Below are positions 18,294 to 27,745 of a stretch of DNA of 64,000 nucleotides, piece after piece. The notes below the pieces were generated by a model. It was not told the origin of the DNA. It saw only the letters and a list, made by a program, of their open reading frames with translations, and did no database searches. A program made the position numbers and the translations under genes. The stretch's first letter is position 1, and every line of letters begins with the position of its first letter. Where the stretch lies: the NCBI GenBank assembly GCA_018696595.1, contig JABHQW010000003.1:1-64000 (forward strand), given 5' to 3'. The stretch is from Candidatus Woesearchaeota archaeon (lineage in GTDB: Archaea; Nanobdellota; Nanobdellia; Woesearchaeales; GW2011-AR9).

Positions 18294-18467
18294 ATGACTA
18301 AAGGAACACCAAGCATGGGAAAACGGTCTGGAAAAAAGACCCACATGAGATGTAGAAGATGCGGTAAGCCTGCATATCACATGAGTAAAAAGAAATGTGC
18401 TTCTTGTGGCTACGGAGAAACAGCTAAGTTGAGAAAGTACGCTTGGAACAAGAAAAATTCCGCTTAA
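18294..18467 (+). CDS. rpl37e: Ribosomal protein eL37 (L37e), absent from ORF track
   Basis: MTKGTPSMGKRSGKKTHMRCRRCGKPAYHMSKKKCASCGYGETAKLRKYAWNKKNSA. Confidence 0.95.
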   Translation: MTKGTPSMGKRSGKKTHMRCRRCGKPAYHMSKKKCASCGYGETAKLRKYAWNKKNSA

Positions 18468-18527
18468 ATTTTTCTGTTCTGAAAATTAATATCCTTTAAT
18501 TTTTATGAACAAGAAAAACTCTGCTTA
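18447..18527 (+). repeat. Duplicated 3' end of eL37 (first copy 18447-18467, second copy about 18507-18527)
   Basis: AACAAGAAAAATTCCGCTTAA versus AACAAGAAAAACTCTGCTTAA. Confidence 0.8.
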
Positions 18528-18582
18528 ATTCTTATTTTTATTTTATTCTTAAACTTTCTAAAAATAATAAAAAATTAAAAAA

Positions 18583-19248
18583 TTAATTTTCCTTAAAGTA
18601 ATCTTCACAACTTGTTTTTACCATTTGACTCTTGATTAATTCACATTTTTCTTCATTATTGCTCAATTTTGCTATTTTTAAAATACATGAACCCTCTGAA
18701 ATTGTATTTTTTAAAGAAGAACATAGTTCGATGTTTAATGTTGTTTTAGCAATCTGGAAAATACATTTTTCTTTATCAACATAATTCAAATATTCACATA
18801 ACAGGGCATCATTTGTTACAATAGCTAATTCATGTCTACATTCTAGTTGTTGCTTTGAGTTATCAATAACTGAACAGAATTCATTATCTTTGCTATTAAT
18901 AGCAAAATAGTAATGGCAATTATCTTTCCAATATTGGTCTCCAATTTCTTTACAAGTCTCGGGATTGTTAGTTAATTTTGCAATCTGGGTGTGACAATTT
19001 CCTTTGACTTTATCAGTAACAATCAAATTACAAACTTCTAAATCTTTTTTTGTTTCAGCTAATTTTACGATGCAAAGATCTCTTAAAACCTGACTGGAAA
19101 TCTTGCTACATTGATTTGCTTCGTCATAACAATTGTCTTTTGCAGTTCCTTCTAAAGAAATACATTCATCATTGGCTTCTGTCACCTGACAAGCCGTTAA
19201 GATTAACATTGATACTACTAAAATGGTGATAATGATTTTTTTCATTTT
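18583..19248 (-). CDS. Cys-rich repeat lipoprotein
   Basis: Lipobox LTACQ after internal Met (MKKIIITILV), start estimated; about six repeats of C..I......C...IAK. Confidence 0.6.
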   Translation of the reverse strand, partial: KMKKIIITILVVSMLILTACQVTEANDECISLEGTAKDNCYDEANQCSKISSQVLRDLCIVKLAETKKDLEVCNLIVTDKVKGNCHTQIAKLTNNPETCKEIGDQYWKDNCHYYFAINSKDNEFCSVIDNSKQQLECRHELAIVTNDALLCEYLNYVDKEKCIFQIAKTTLNIELCSSLKNTISEGSCILKIAKLSNNEEKCELIKSQMVKTSCEDYFKEN

Positions 19249-19312
19249 AATCCTCCTTTGTACATTTAATAAGAACAAGAAAAAATGATATTTAAAGTTT
19301 GTGAATTAAATC

Positions 19313-19765
19313 TTATTTTTCATGAATAACTACCAAAGATTGGGTTTTATCAATTCCTGCAATTTTTTGGAATTTCTTAAGTAAGAACTGATCATATGCT
19401 TCAACATCTTTTACTCTTACTCTCATTATGATATCTGTTCCGCCTGTAACTACGGCCACTTCTGAGACTTCTGGGAGCATTTTAATCTCTTTAGCTAATT
19501 GGTGCTGGTCTTTCTTTAGTTCTCGTAAAGTCTTGTAATCTACTGATACTAAAACCATTACTGAGAAACCTTTCTCAATTTGTTTATAATCTAAATCAAC
19601 TGTAAATTTTTTGATAATTTTCTCTTGTTTTAATTTTCTGATTCTATTATGTATGGTTGTAGCTGGAAGTAATGTTTTCTTAGCAATCTGTCGAGTAGTA
19701 TAATCTCCGTGTTCTTCTAATATTTCAATAATCTTTTTATCTTTCTCGTCCAGTTTGTAAGTCAT
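19313..19765 (-). CDS. Lrp/AsnC family transcriptional regulator
   Basis: LDEKDKKIIEILEEHGDYTTRQIAKKTLLPATTIHNRIRKLKQEKIIKKFTVDLDYK; ligand-binding domain. Confidence 0.92.
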   Translation of the reverse strand: MTYKLDEKDKKIIEILEEHGDYTTRQIAKKTLLPATTIHNRIRKLKQEKIIKKFTVDLDYKQIEKGFSVMVLVSVDYKTLRELKKDQHQLAKEIKMLPEVSEVAVVTGGTDIIMRVRVKDVEAYDQFLLKKFQKIAGIDKTQSLVVIHEK

Positions 19766-19831
19766 AATGGAACAAATGTCCCACTTTTATATAAATGTTT
19801 CGTGAATACTGCCTATTTTTCCATTATTTTT

Positions 19832-19855
19832 GGAGTAACTATATATAGTAACTCC
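19832..19855. promoter_or_regulatory. 24-nt near-palindrome in divergent promoter
   Basis: GGAGTAACTATATATAGTAACTCC; symmetric except one A/A pair in each arm. Confidence 0.5.
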
Positions 19856-19898
19856 TCTCTTGAGATATTAGGAAAAAGAGGTTTGAGATGTTTACAAA

Positions 19899-20183
19899 AT
19901 GAAACACCTAAAAACATTACAGGAAGAGGACCTTGGTTTTGCCGAGGGCGGACAAGTGGGCGTCAACATTGAACTAATTTGGGAAATGACTCAGAAAGAA
20001 GAAACTTTCGCAGAAGAATTCGCCAAAACAATGGCTCATGAATTAATGCACGTTCTTTTAGCGGATGCGCTAGGGAATAAATTGCGAAAAGTCCCTGTAA
20101 TTGTTGAAGAGGCGGTAATTCGTCATATCTTAGGTGAAGAGTGGACTGAAGAAATTGCTGCTATGTATTTGGAGGTGAGCTAA
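19899..20183 (+). CDS. Small HExxH (HELMH) protein
   Basis: AEEFAKTMAHELMHVLLADALGN. Confidence 0.6.
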   Translation: MKHLKTLQEEDLGFAEGGQVGVNIELIWEMTQKEETFAEEFAKTMAHELMHVLLADALGNKLRKVPVIVEEAVIRHILGEEWTEEIAAMYLEVS

Positions 20184-20295
20184 AATGACTGCTGATAAAG
20201 AATTAGAATATGAATTGAAACGGATCGAATGGGAGAAAAAGATGGGATTGAAGTTTAGGTATTGATTGTACTGAAATAATGGAGGAATAATAAAA

Positions 20296-20604
20296 ATGAA
20301 ATTTAAAAAAACAATTTGTGGGTTAATTGCAGCTTTAAGTATTGGAGCTGCTGGTTGTAATGATCATAGGACTGAAGGAGTATCTTATCCTGTTAAAGGA
20401 TGCTCTTGGCACAATTATCGTTTTACTTTTAAGGGAGATAAATTACTCAGTGTAACTGCACCTTGTGTCTCTGAAGATAAGATGACTTGTCTTTATACTG
20501 AAGGTAATAAAAAAGAATGCCCAGGTCAACATACTTCTCATAAAGTAGATCAAGAAGTACTTGATAAATATCTTCGAATTTATGAAGAAGGTCAGAAGCA
20601 TTGA
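20296..20604 (+). CDS. Small lipoprotein
   Basis: Lipobox IGAAGC; SD-like GGAGGAATAATAAAA. Confidence 0.6.
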   Translation: MKFKKTICGLIAALSIGAAGCNDHRTEGVSYPVKGCSWHNYRFTFKGDKLLSVTAPCVSEDKMTCLYTEGNKKECPGQHTSHKVDQEVLDKYLRIYEEGQKH

Positions 20605-20666
20605 AAAAAGATGTGAAGTAAATATTTTTATTGATTAAATAGGAAATAATAAATAGTGATAGTTGT

Positions 20667-20678
20667 TAGGTTAACCTA
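20667..20678. promoter_or_regulatory. TAGGTTAACCTA palindrome immediately upstream of asnA SD
   Basis: Perfect 12-nt palindrome, also bracketed by GATAG...CTATC. Confidence 0.4.
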
Positions 20679-20698
20679 TCAAAGGAGGTTCAGATAAA

Positions 20699-21727
20699 AT
20701 GGAAATATTACCAAAAGGATATAAATCAAAATTAAGTTTCTTTGAAACCGAAGAAGCGATTAAGCTAGTTAAAGACACTTTCCAGAAACAGTTGTCTAAA
20801 AAGTTATCTTTACATCGAGTTACTGCACCAAGATTTTTAATGGTTGGTAAAGGTTTACAAGATGATCTTGCGGGAACACAAACTCCTGTTGATTTTAAAG
20901 TTAAGTTTAGTAAAACCCCAGTTGAGGTTGTACATAGTTTAGCAAAATGGAAAAGGCATGCATTAGGTAAATATGGTTTTAAACATGGCACCGGATTATA
21001 TACAGATATGGATGCAATAAGAAAAGATGAAGATATCTCGCCAATACATAGCATTTATGTTGATCAGTGGGATTGGGAAAGAGTTATTTCTAAAGAAGAA
21101 AGAACAATTCCGTTTTTGAAAAAAGTTGTTAAGAAAATTTATGCTGCAATTTTAGAAACAGAAAAGGTTGTTGAGAAAAAGTATTCTAGTTTGAAATCTA
21201 AATTGCCAAAAGAGATTAAATTTTTACATGCTCAAGAGTTGGAAGACTTATATCCAAAATTATCTATGAAAGAACGTGAAAAAGCGATTGCTAAAAAGCA
21301 TGGTGCAGTTTTTTTAATAGGTATTGGTCATCCTTTAAAGTCTGGAGAAGCGCATGATGTTCGTGCTGCAGATTATGATGATTGGTCAACAGAAACTTCT
21401 AAAGAGAGAAAAGGATTAAACGGAGATATTTTAGTTTGGGATTCTGTAAGAGATGATGTCTTAGAATTGTCTTCAATGGGAATTCGTGTAGCGGCAGAAT
21501 CGTTAGAAATTCAATTGAAACATATGGGTCTTGAAGAAAGAAAATCACTTGCTTTCCATAAAGCTGTTCTGGAAGAGAAACTACCTTTAACAATTGGTGG
21601 CGGAATTGGACAATCTCGGCTGTGTATGATTATGTTACACAAAGCTCATGTTGGAGAAGTACAAGCATCTATTTGGCCGGATGAAGTTGAAGAAGAGTTC
21701 GCTAAAAAGAAGGTTGTGTTGTTGTAA
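20699..21727 (+). CDS. asnA: Aspartate-ammonia ligase (asparagine synthetase A)
   Basis: FFETEEAIKLVKDTFQKQL, HALGKYGFKHGTGLYTDMDAIR, DVRAADYDDW, LNGDILVW, GGGIGQSRLCM. Confidence 0.93.
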   Translation: MEILPKGYKSKLSFFETEEAIKLVKDTFQKQLSKKLSLHRVTAPRFLMVGKGLQDDLAGTQTPVDFKVKFSKTPVEVVHSLAKWKRHALGKYGFKHGTGLYTDMDAIRKDEDISPIHSIYVDQWDWERVISKEERTIPFLKKVVKKIYAAILETEKVVEKKYSSLKSKLPKEIKFLHAQELEDLYPKLSMKEREKAIAKKHGAVFLIGIGHPLKSGEAHDVRAADYDDWSTETSKERKGLNGDILVWDSVRDDVLELSSMGIRVAAESLEIQLKHMGLEERKSLAFHKAVLEEKLPLTIGGGIGQSRLCMIMLHKAHVGEVQASIWPDEVEEEFAKKKVVLL

Positions 21728-21754
21728 TCAATAACTTTTTATATTCTTTTATTA

Positions 21755-22480
21755 TTGTCATTTCTTATGAATAAGATAATTAGAGACATAGAAGCAATAA
21801 AAAGATTATCTCGAAAGGTACTTTTAGATTTAAAAAGAAGAAAACTTAAGAAAGCTAAAGAGCATTTAAACGATATTATTGCTTTTGATATGGATGAATT
21901 AACAAGATTGCAAAGAGAGAATGGCGATAGAGAAGTAATTGATGAATGCTTAATTGTTTTAAAACAAGCCAGAAGGGCATTACAAAATGTTAATAATTTT
22001 GATAATTTAGTAGAAGCAAAAAAGTTAGTGCAAAAGATTGGGGCAATTGAAGAAAAAGAGTTATCACAAATAAGATTAAGAGCACACCATGTTGGCAAGA
22101 TTCTTGGATATCACTTGTCTCCAAAAGTTTTTGAATTATCTGATGCTGAATATCTTGCCGAGATGCATGAAGTCATGAAAAATGATCCTAATTATCCTAA
22201 TGATTTTTATTCTGATGAATGGTTTTTAGGAATGAGAGAAATATTTAAAAAAATGTTTGATGATCCTACCATTAAATTTGAATATGTTACTGGTTCTGAT
22301 TCTCTTTGTACGCTTTGTCACCATAGGAAAAAATGTATTGATGTTAATCATGAATTTCATGAAGTTGTAAATAAACATGATGCAAAAGAGGCAGTTGAAC
22401 ATTCTGATTTAAAGAAAGGGAGAAATTATGGTGTTAAGTTTATCTTGCAAATCTATAAAAAGAAAGGTTGGCTTAAGTAG
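21755..22480 (+). CDS. Hypothetical helical protein with LCTLCHHRKKC motif
   Basis: Intact ORF. Confidence 0.55.
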   Translation: MSFLMNKIIRDIEAIKRLSRKVLLDLKRRKLKKAKEHLNDIIAFDMDELTRLQRENGDREVIDECLIVLKQARRALQNVNNFDNLVEAKKLVQKIGAIEEKELSQIRLRAHHVGKILGYHLSPKVFELSDAEYLAEMHEVMKNDPNYPNDFYSDEWFLGMREIFKKMFDDPTIKFEYVTGSDSLCTLCHHRKKCIDVNHEFHEVVNKHDAKEAVEHSDLKKGRNYGVKFILQIYKKKGWLK

Positions 22481-22540
22481 GTTCTAATTATCTTATAACA
22501 ATTACATTTATATATCTCTTTTCTTTCTTTAATTAATAAT

Positions 22541-22798
22541 ATGAACTTACAAAAAGAAGTAACTGAAATCAAAGAAAGAAACAAAAAAGTAGAAGCAGAC
22601 AAAGCCTGGGAAACTAGTTGGAGCAGGAAACTTGTTATTGCTGTTCTAACTTATGCTGTTATTGTAATATTTTTTTACTTTGCTGATTTGCCAAAACCAT
22701 TTGTTAATTCTATTGTTCCTACTTTGGGTTTTGTATTATCAACATTAACCTTAACCTGGTTTAAGAAATTGTGGATAAAGATAACTTACAAAAAATGA
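22541..22798 (+). CDS. Small two-TM membrane protein
   Basis: Hydrophobic segments; charged N-terminus. Confidence 0.6.
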   Translation: MNLQKEVTEIKERNKKVEADKAWETSWSRKLVIAVLTYAVIVIFFYFADLPKPFVNSIVPTLGFVLSTLTLTWFKKLWIKITYKK

Positions 22799-23370
22799 AA
22801 AAGATATATCAGCAAATCTGGAAACTAGCTAAACCATACTACCAGAAAGGCCGTCCGATGGACATTGATCACATTGAATGGATGATGAAAGATGCTTTAC
22901 TTGTTTCTGAGAAAGAAAGATTGGATGATACTTTATTGCTACCTTTAGTAATTCTGCATGATGTTGGTTACGCTGAGGTTCCTAAAGATAACCCTTACAA
23001 TTTAGATTTAAGAAAAGCGCATATGAAAGCAGGTAAGAAGATTGCCAAAGATATTTTAGAAAAAGTAGATTATCCAAAAGAGAAAATTGAACAAATATCT
23101 TATTACGTTTCTGTACATGATAATTGGGCTTTAGGGGATAATAAAATTTACAAAAAAGATATTATTCTGGGAACTTTTACGGATTTAGATTTTACCTGGA
23201 TGACAACTAAGAAAGGTTTTCCTGCTTTAATGAAAATTCTTAAAAAGAATAAAAAAGAAATGATTGAATATCTTAAAAATAATGAAAAATTATCTTTGAG
23301 ACCATTCGTAACGAAAACTACTGAAGAATTATTTCAGAAATATCTTCAAGCCAGGAAGAAAGCTTTATAA
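22795..23370 (+). CDS. HD-domain hydrolase
   Basis: DHIEWMMKDALLVSEKE...LLPLVILHDVGYAEVP; start set at overlapping ATGA. Confidence 0.7.
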   Translation: MKKIYQQIWKLAKPYYQKGRPMDIDHIEWMMKDALLVSEKERLDDTLLLPLVILHDVGYAEVPKDNPYNLDLRKAHMKAGKKIAKDILEKVDYPKEKIEQISYYVSVHDNWALGDNKIYKKDIILGTFTDLDFTWMTTKKGFPALMKILKKNKKEMIEYLKNNEKLSLRPFVTKTTEELFQKYLQARKKAL

Positions 23371-23420
23371 AATTCAATATAATCATTAAATTTAGTTTAT
23401 TTAGTGAATAAAAAAGAGGA

Positions 23421-24755
23421 ATGGAGATAAAAATGAAAAATATATTATTAATAAGTTTATGTTTACTAACAACTATTTTTTTGTTAGCTGGATGTACTAA
23501 TCAATTTAATGAAGTTGAAGAAATTGTTGTGGAAGAATTTGAAGAAGATTCTGTTGCTGAAGCGGATGAAGAGATATTAGTACCCGAAATTAACAATATA
23601 TTAACAGAAAAGTTTACGACTATTGCTGGAAAAAAAGATTTTTACAATACAAATTTTGTTTCTGAAGGAGACAATGTTCGTTTTATGCCTGAACTAACTG
23701 GTAAGTCTGACGTTTATAATTGGAGATCTAGTATTGATGGTCATCTGAGTTCAAATCAAATCTTTGTAACAAATGATTTGTCGCCAGGAATCCACCTGAT
23801 TTATTTTAAAGTCGGGCTTGGGGATAAGTGGTCTGATGAAGTTAATACAAAATTAGAAGTAAAGAAAAAAGCAACAACAGTAACAACAAAAGCTCCTACT
23901 AAACCAGAGGCAAAAATAGATTACATTACACCAACCTCAGCAGAGATGGGAGATAAAGTTGAATTTTCTGGAGATAAAAAAGAAAAAAATCTCCTTTCAA
24001 AAAATTCCATTCCTAAACATGGTTGTAGTTGGAGATCTAATATTGATGGTCAGTTAAGTTCCGGGTGCAGTTTTAGTAGTTCTTCGTTATCTGTAGGAAC
24101 CCACACTATTTATCTTAAAGTTAGAAGTTATAACTTAGTTTTAGTCAAGGATGGAAAAACAGGAAAAGTTTATAGTGATTGGTCAGAGGAAGTAAGCCAA
24201 GAAATAACAATCAAGCAAACTAAAACAGCACCTTCAGCACATATTGATTCAATATTTCCTAATTTGATTAAAGATGTTGAAGAAGCTTCTTTAAGTGGAC
24301 ATGGTGAGGGAGATAATGAAATTGTTGCTTACGAATGGAGGTCTGATATTAGTGGGGTTTTAAGTGATTTAAGTTCAGCAACTGTTTCAGAATTGTCTCC
24401 GGGAACCCATGCCATCTATTTTAAGGTTCAAGATAATAATGGTGTGTGGTCAGAAGAAGCAAGTTCCACATTAGTGGTAGAAAATACTTTTTCACCTGTA
24501 GCTTATATTGATATGATATCACCTAATCCTGCAACCACAGTGGATGATATTTTGTTTGTTGCTAATGGAGAAGATAGTGATGGTGTTATAATTGCTTGTA
24601 GTTGGAGAATGGATGATTATGGCGTAATCTCTGATCAATGTTCATTTGGTGCTTCTGAATTTGAAGCTGGTACATATGTTTTTTATCTTCAGGTACAAGA
24701 TAATGATGGCTTATGGTCAGAAGAAGTAACTGGGATTTTAGAAGTGAATGAATAA
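23421..24755 (+). CDS. Lipoprotein with four PKD/Ig-like repeats
   Basis: Lipobox LAGCTN; repeated W(R)S.IDG.LS...LSPGTH.IYFKV.D..G.WSEE. Confidence 0.65.
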   Translation: MEIKMKNILLISLCLLTTIFLLAGCTNQFNEVEEIVVEEFEEDSVAEADEEILVPEINNILTEKFTTIAGKKDFYNTNFVSEGDNVRFMPELTGKSDVYNWRSSIDGHLSSNQIFVTNDLSPGIHLIYFKVGLGDKWSDEVNTKLEVKKKATTVTTKAPTKPEAKIDYITPTSAEMGDKVEFSGDKKEKNLLSKNSIPKHGCSWRSNIDGQLSSGCSFSSSSLSVGTHTIYLKVRSYNLVLVKDGKTGKVYSDWSEEVSQEITIKQTKTAPSAHIDSIFPNLIKDVEEASLSGHGEGDNEIVAYEWRSDISGVLSDLSSATVSELSPGTHAIYFKVQDNNGVWSEEASSTLVVENTFSPVAYIDMISPNPATTVDDILFVANGEDSDGVIIACSWRMDDYGVISDQCSFGASEFEAGTYVFYLQVQDNDGLWSEEVTGILEVNE

Positions 24756-24844
24756 TTTTTTCTTTTTTCTCATTTTTCTCATGAATTTGTTTAAACTTTA
24801 ATTCCTAAGAAAGCTTTATAAAATATAATAAAATAACTTTTAAT

Positions 24845-26137
24845 ATGAAATACGTATCAATACAAGAAGCGATTAAAAAGGGAAAAGGTAAAGTCTCAGT
24901 TAGAGGCTGGGTCCACAGAGAAAGAGGCAGCAACAAGTTTAAATTTATTACTTTAAGAGATGTTACTAATGTTATTCAATGTATTTTTGAAAAAGAGAAT
25001 TTTGGGCAGGAATGGGATGCTTTGGATAAAATGCAAGTTGAAACTTCTATTAAACTTACTGGAGATCTAAAAGAAGATAAAAGGGCTTCTAATGGATACG
25101 AAATTAATGTTAAAGAGTTTCATATTATTGGAGAAAGTGATAGTTATCCGATTACTAAAGATTTTTCTGTAGAACATTTAGCAGATAATAGACATTTATG
25201 GTTGAGAAGTAGAAAAATGGTTGCCATTATGAAAGTTCGAAGTACTTACATTCAGGCAAGAGATGAATTTTTCAGAAAAGAAGGATTCCACAGATTTGAT
25301 GCACCAATTATGCAACCAATGCAATGTGAAGGTGGCAGTACTTTGTTTGAAGTTAAATATTACAAAGATAAACAATATTTGTCTCAATCTTGGCAACTTT
25401 ATGCTGAAGCAGGAGTTTTTGGATTAGAAAAAATATATAATATGGGTCCAACATTTCGGGCAGAGAAATCTAAAACCAGTAGGCATCTTTCAGAATTTTG
25501 GATGGCAGAAGCAGAAGTGGCTTGGGCAGATTTGCACGATATCAGCGAATTAGCAAAAAGAGAATTAAAGTATTGTCTTAAAATAGTTGCTGAAGAACGA
25601 GCAGAAGAATTAAAACAGTTAGGGAAAGATGCTAAAGAAATTCTTAAAATGGTGAAGGCAGAATGGCCAACTATTAAGTATCGTGAAGCTCTAAAAATTC
25701 TTAAAACGAAATGTAAAATGGATGTTCCTTTTGGTAAGGATTTGAGGACCATAGAAGAAGAAGAATTGATGAAGCATTTTGATGTTCCTATTGTTGTTAC
25801 TCACTATCCTGTTGAAGTAATGGCTTTTTACAAACCAAGAGATCCTGAACAGATTGATGAAGCTTTATGTTTTGATATGTTAGCTCCTGAAGGCTACGGA
25901 GAAATCATTGGTGGCAGTCAAAGAAGTCTTGACATAAAAGATATGGAAGAACGCTTAAAGAAAGATGGTGAAGATGTTAAGGAGTATGGTTGGTACTTTG
26001 ATTTAAGAAAGTATGGCTCAATTCCACATTCTGGTTATGGTATTGGAGTAGAAAGAATTGTTCGTTGGGTTTGTGGTTTGGATAATATTAAAGATGCTAT
26101 TCCGTTTCCGAGAACTATGGACCGATATAAACCCTAA
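24845..26137 (+). CDS. asnS: Asparaginyl-tRNA synthetase
   Basis: VSVRGWVHRERGSNKFKFITLRD; MGPTFRAEKSKTSRHLSEFWMAEAE; GIGVERIVRWVCGLDNIKDAIPFPR. Confidence 0.9.
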   Translation: MKYVSIQEAIKKGKGKVSVRGWVHRERGSNKFKFITLRDVTNVIQCIFEKENFGQEWDALDKMQVETSIKLTGDLKEDKRASNGYEINVKEFHIIGESDSYPITKDFSVEHLADNRHLWLRSRKMVAIMKVRSTYIQARDEFFRKEGFHRFDAPIMQPMQCEGGSTLFEVKYYKDKQYLSQSWQLYAEAGVFGLEKIYNMGPTFRAEKSKTSRHLSEFWMAEAEVAWADLHDISELAKRELKYCLKIVAEERAEELKQLGKDAKEILKMVKAEWPTIKYREALKILKTKCKMDVPFGKDLRTIEEEELMKHFDVPIVVTHYPVEVMAFYKPRDPEQIDEALCFDMLAPEGYGEIIGGSQRSLDIKDMEERLKKDGEDVKEYGWYFDLRKYGSIPHSGYGIGVERIVRWVCGLDNIKDAIPFPRTMDRYKP

Positions 26138-26209
26138 TCTTTCCATGCGCAAGTGTTTACCAATTAATTAACAAATATTTTTATATTACCTTTCTTTTTT
26201 ACTTCTAAA

Positions 26210-26710
26210 ATGACCCTACACTTCACACATAACCTGCAAGAAGCACAAAGTAATATCCAAGCAGAAGGTTATCATGAGATTATTGTGCATGATAAAGAAG
26301 AACCTAAAGATTATATGAATTCTTGTGATATTGTAGAGAAGTACGGAAATGCTAAACATGAAATTGTTGAATTGATTAATCAAGTTTATAATAAAAGTTT
26401 TAATCATCACAATTGGATCAATAAAAATTTAGAAGATGAAGTTGCTTATTTCATTAATGAGGTTGGTTCAAACTCATTGAATCATTCTGAGTTTAAAGCA
26501 CCTCATAAGTTTCACGTTTGGTTTGGTAAACAGGGATTCATTGTTGCAGTTGAACAGCTGGGTAAAGGATTTAATGCTGAAGATGTTCATGAGAATAAGA
26601 TTAAGAGTAATGAAGGCAGAGCTTTTGAATTTTTTAATAATTGTAAAAGTAAAATTTTCTTTGATGATTCAAAAGAAGCTAAGATTGTTTTTATGGAGCA
26701 TGAAATATGA
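26210..26710 (+). CDS. Hypothetical protein
   Basis: Intact ORF, 4-nt overlap with truD. Confidence 0.5.
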   Translation: MTLHFTHNLQEAQSNIQAEGYHEIIVHDKEEPKDYMNSCDIVEKYGNAKHEIVELINQVYNKSFNHHNWINKNLEDEVAYFINEVGSNSLNHSEFKAPHKFHVWFGKQGFIVAVEQLGKGFNAEDVHENKIKSNEGRAFEFFNNCKSKIFFDDSKEAKIVFMEHEI

Positions 26711-27714
26711 GTAATTATATCCTAAAACAAATACCAGAAGATTTTGTTGTAACAGAAGTCAGTAATCTTAACGTTTTAGATAATGGTAAGTTTGCTTATG
26801 TTTTAATGAAGAAGACTAACCGTAATACTTTAGATTGTGTTAGGGAAATAGCAAAACAACTTAACATTAGAGAAAAAGATGTTGGTTTTGCTGGTAGTAA
26901 AGATAAGAACGCAGTTACTTCACAATTAATTTCTATTAAGAATGTTTCTAAAGAAAAGATTGCTTCTATTAATGTTGATAATGTTTCTCTAAAGATAGTT
27001 GGATATAATAACAAACCAATCTCTTTAGGTGATTTATCAGGAAACAAATTTGAGATTGTTGTTAGAGACTTAGATTCTGTTAAGGTTCAAGAAACTAACT
27101 TTGTTGCCAATTACTTTGATGAACAAAGGTTCTCTGTTCACAATGTTGCTATTGGAAGAAATATGATTAAGAAAGAGTTTAAGGAAGCTGTTAAGTTAAT
27201 GAATGATACTCGTGCGGATGAACATTTAGAGAAACATAAGAATGATTCCATTGGCGCCATGAAGAAATTGCCTAAAAGATTGTTGATGATGTATGTTCAT
27301 TCTTATCAGAGTTATTTGTGGAATGAAACTTTAAGAATTTATTTAGAAGAAAATTCTAAGGTTGTTAATAAAATGAAATATTCTCTTGGTGAGTTCGTGT
27401 TTGTTTCTGAAAAGAAATTTTTACAAATTCCTTTAATTGGATTTAATGATGGTTTAGTTACAGAAGAAGTTAAAGAAATAATAGATGAAATCATGAAAAA
27501 AGAAAAACTTAAGCATTCTGATTTTATCATTAAACAAATCCCTGAATTGTCTTTAGAGGGAGATTTAAGAAATGCTTTCGTTGATGTTAAGGATTTAAAA
27601 ATTGGCAAAACAGAAAAAGATGAACTGAATACTGGTAAGAAGAAAGTTAAGGTTTATTTTTCATTAGGTAAAGGTTCTTATGCCACTATGGTTGTTAGGA
27701 AACTAATTAATTGA
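26707..27714 (+). CDS. truD: tRNA pseudouridine(13) synthase TruD
   Basis: LKQIPEDFVVTEV; VGFAGSKDKNAVTSQLISI; NYFDEQRFS; MYVHSYQSYLWNE. Confidence 0.93.
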   Translation: MSNYILKQIPEDFVVTEVSNLNVLDNGKFAYVLMKKTNRNTLDCVREIAKQLNIREKDVGFAGSKDKNAVTSQLISIKNVSKEKIASINVDNVSLKIVGYNNKPISLGDLSGNKFEIVVRDLDSVKVQETNFVANYFDEQRFSVHNVAIGRNMIKKEFKEAVKLMNDTRADEHLEKHKNDSIGAMKKLPKRLLMMYVHSYQSYLWNETLRIYLEENSKVVNKMKYSLGEFVFVSEKKFLQIPLIGFNDGLVTEEVKEIIDEIMKKEKLKHSDFIIKQIPELSLEGDLRNAFVDVKDLKIGKTEKDELNTGKKKVKVYFSLGKGSYATMVVRKLIN

Positions 27715-27745
27715 AATGTGGTCTTGAGTTTCTAAAACTTTATTA

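Noticed and set aside
18507-18527. MNKKNSA mini-ORF as a genuine gene
   Set aside because: Only seven codons; better explained as a duplicated eL37 tail.
20184-20264. 26-aa ORF MTADKELEYELKRIEWEKKMGLKFRY downstream of the HELMH gene
   Set aside because: Plausible start after an SD-like GGAGGTGAG, but too short to support without conservation data.
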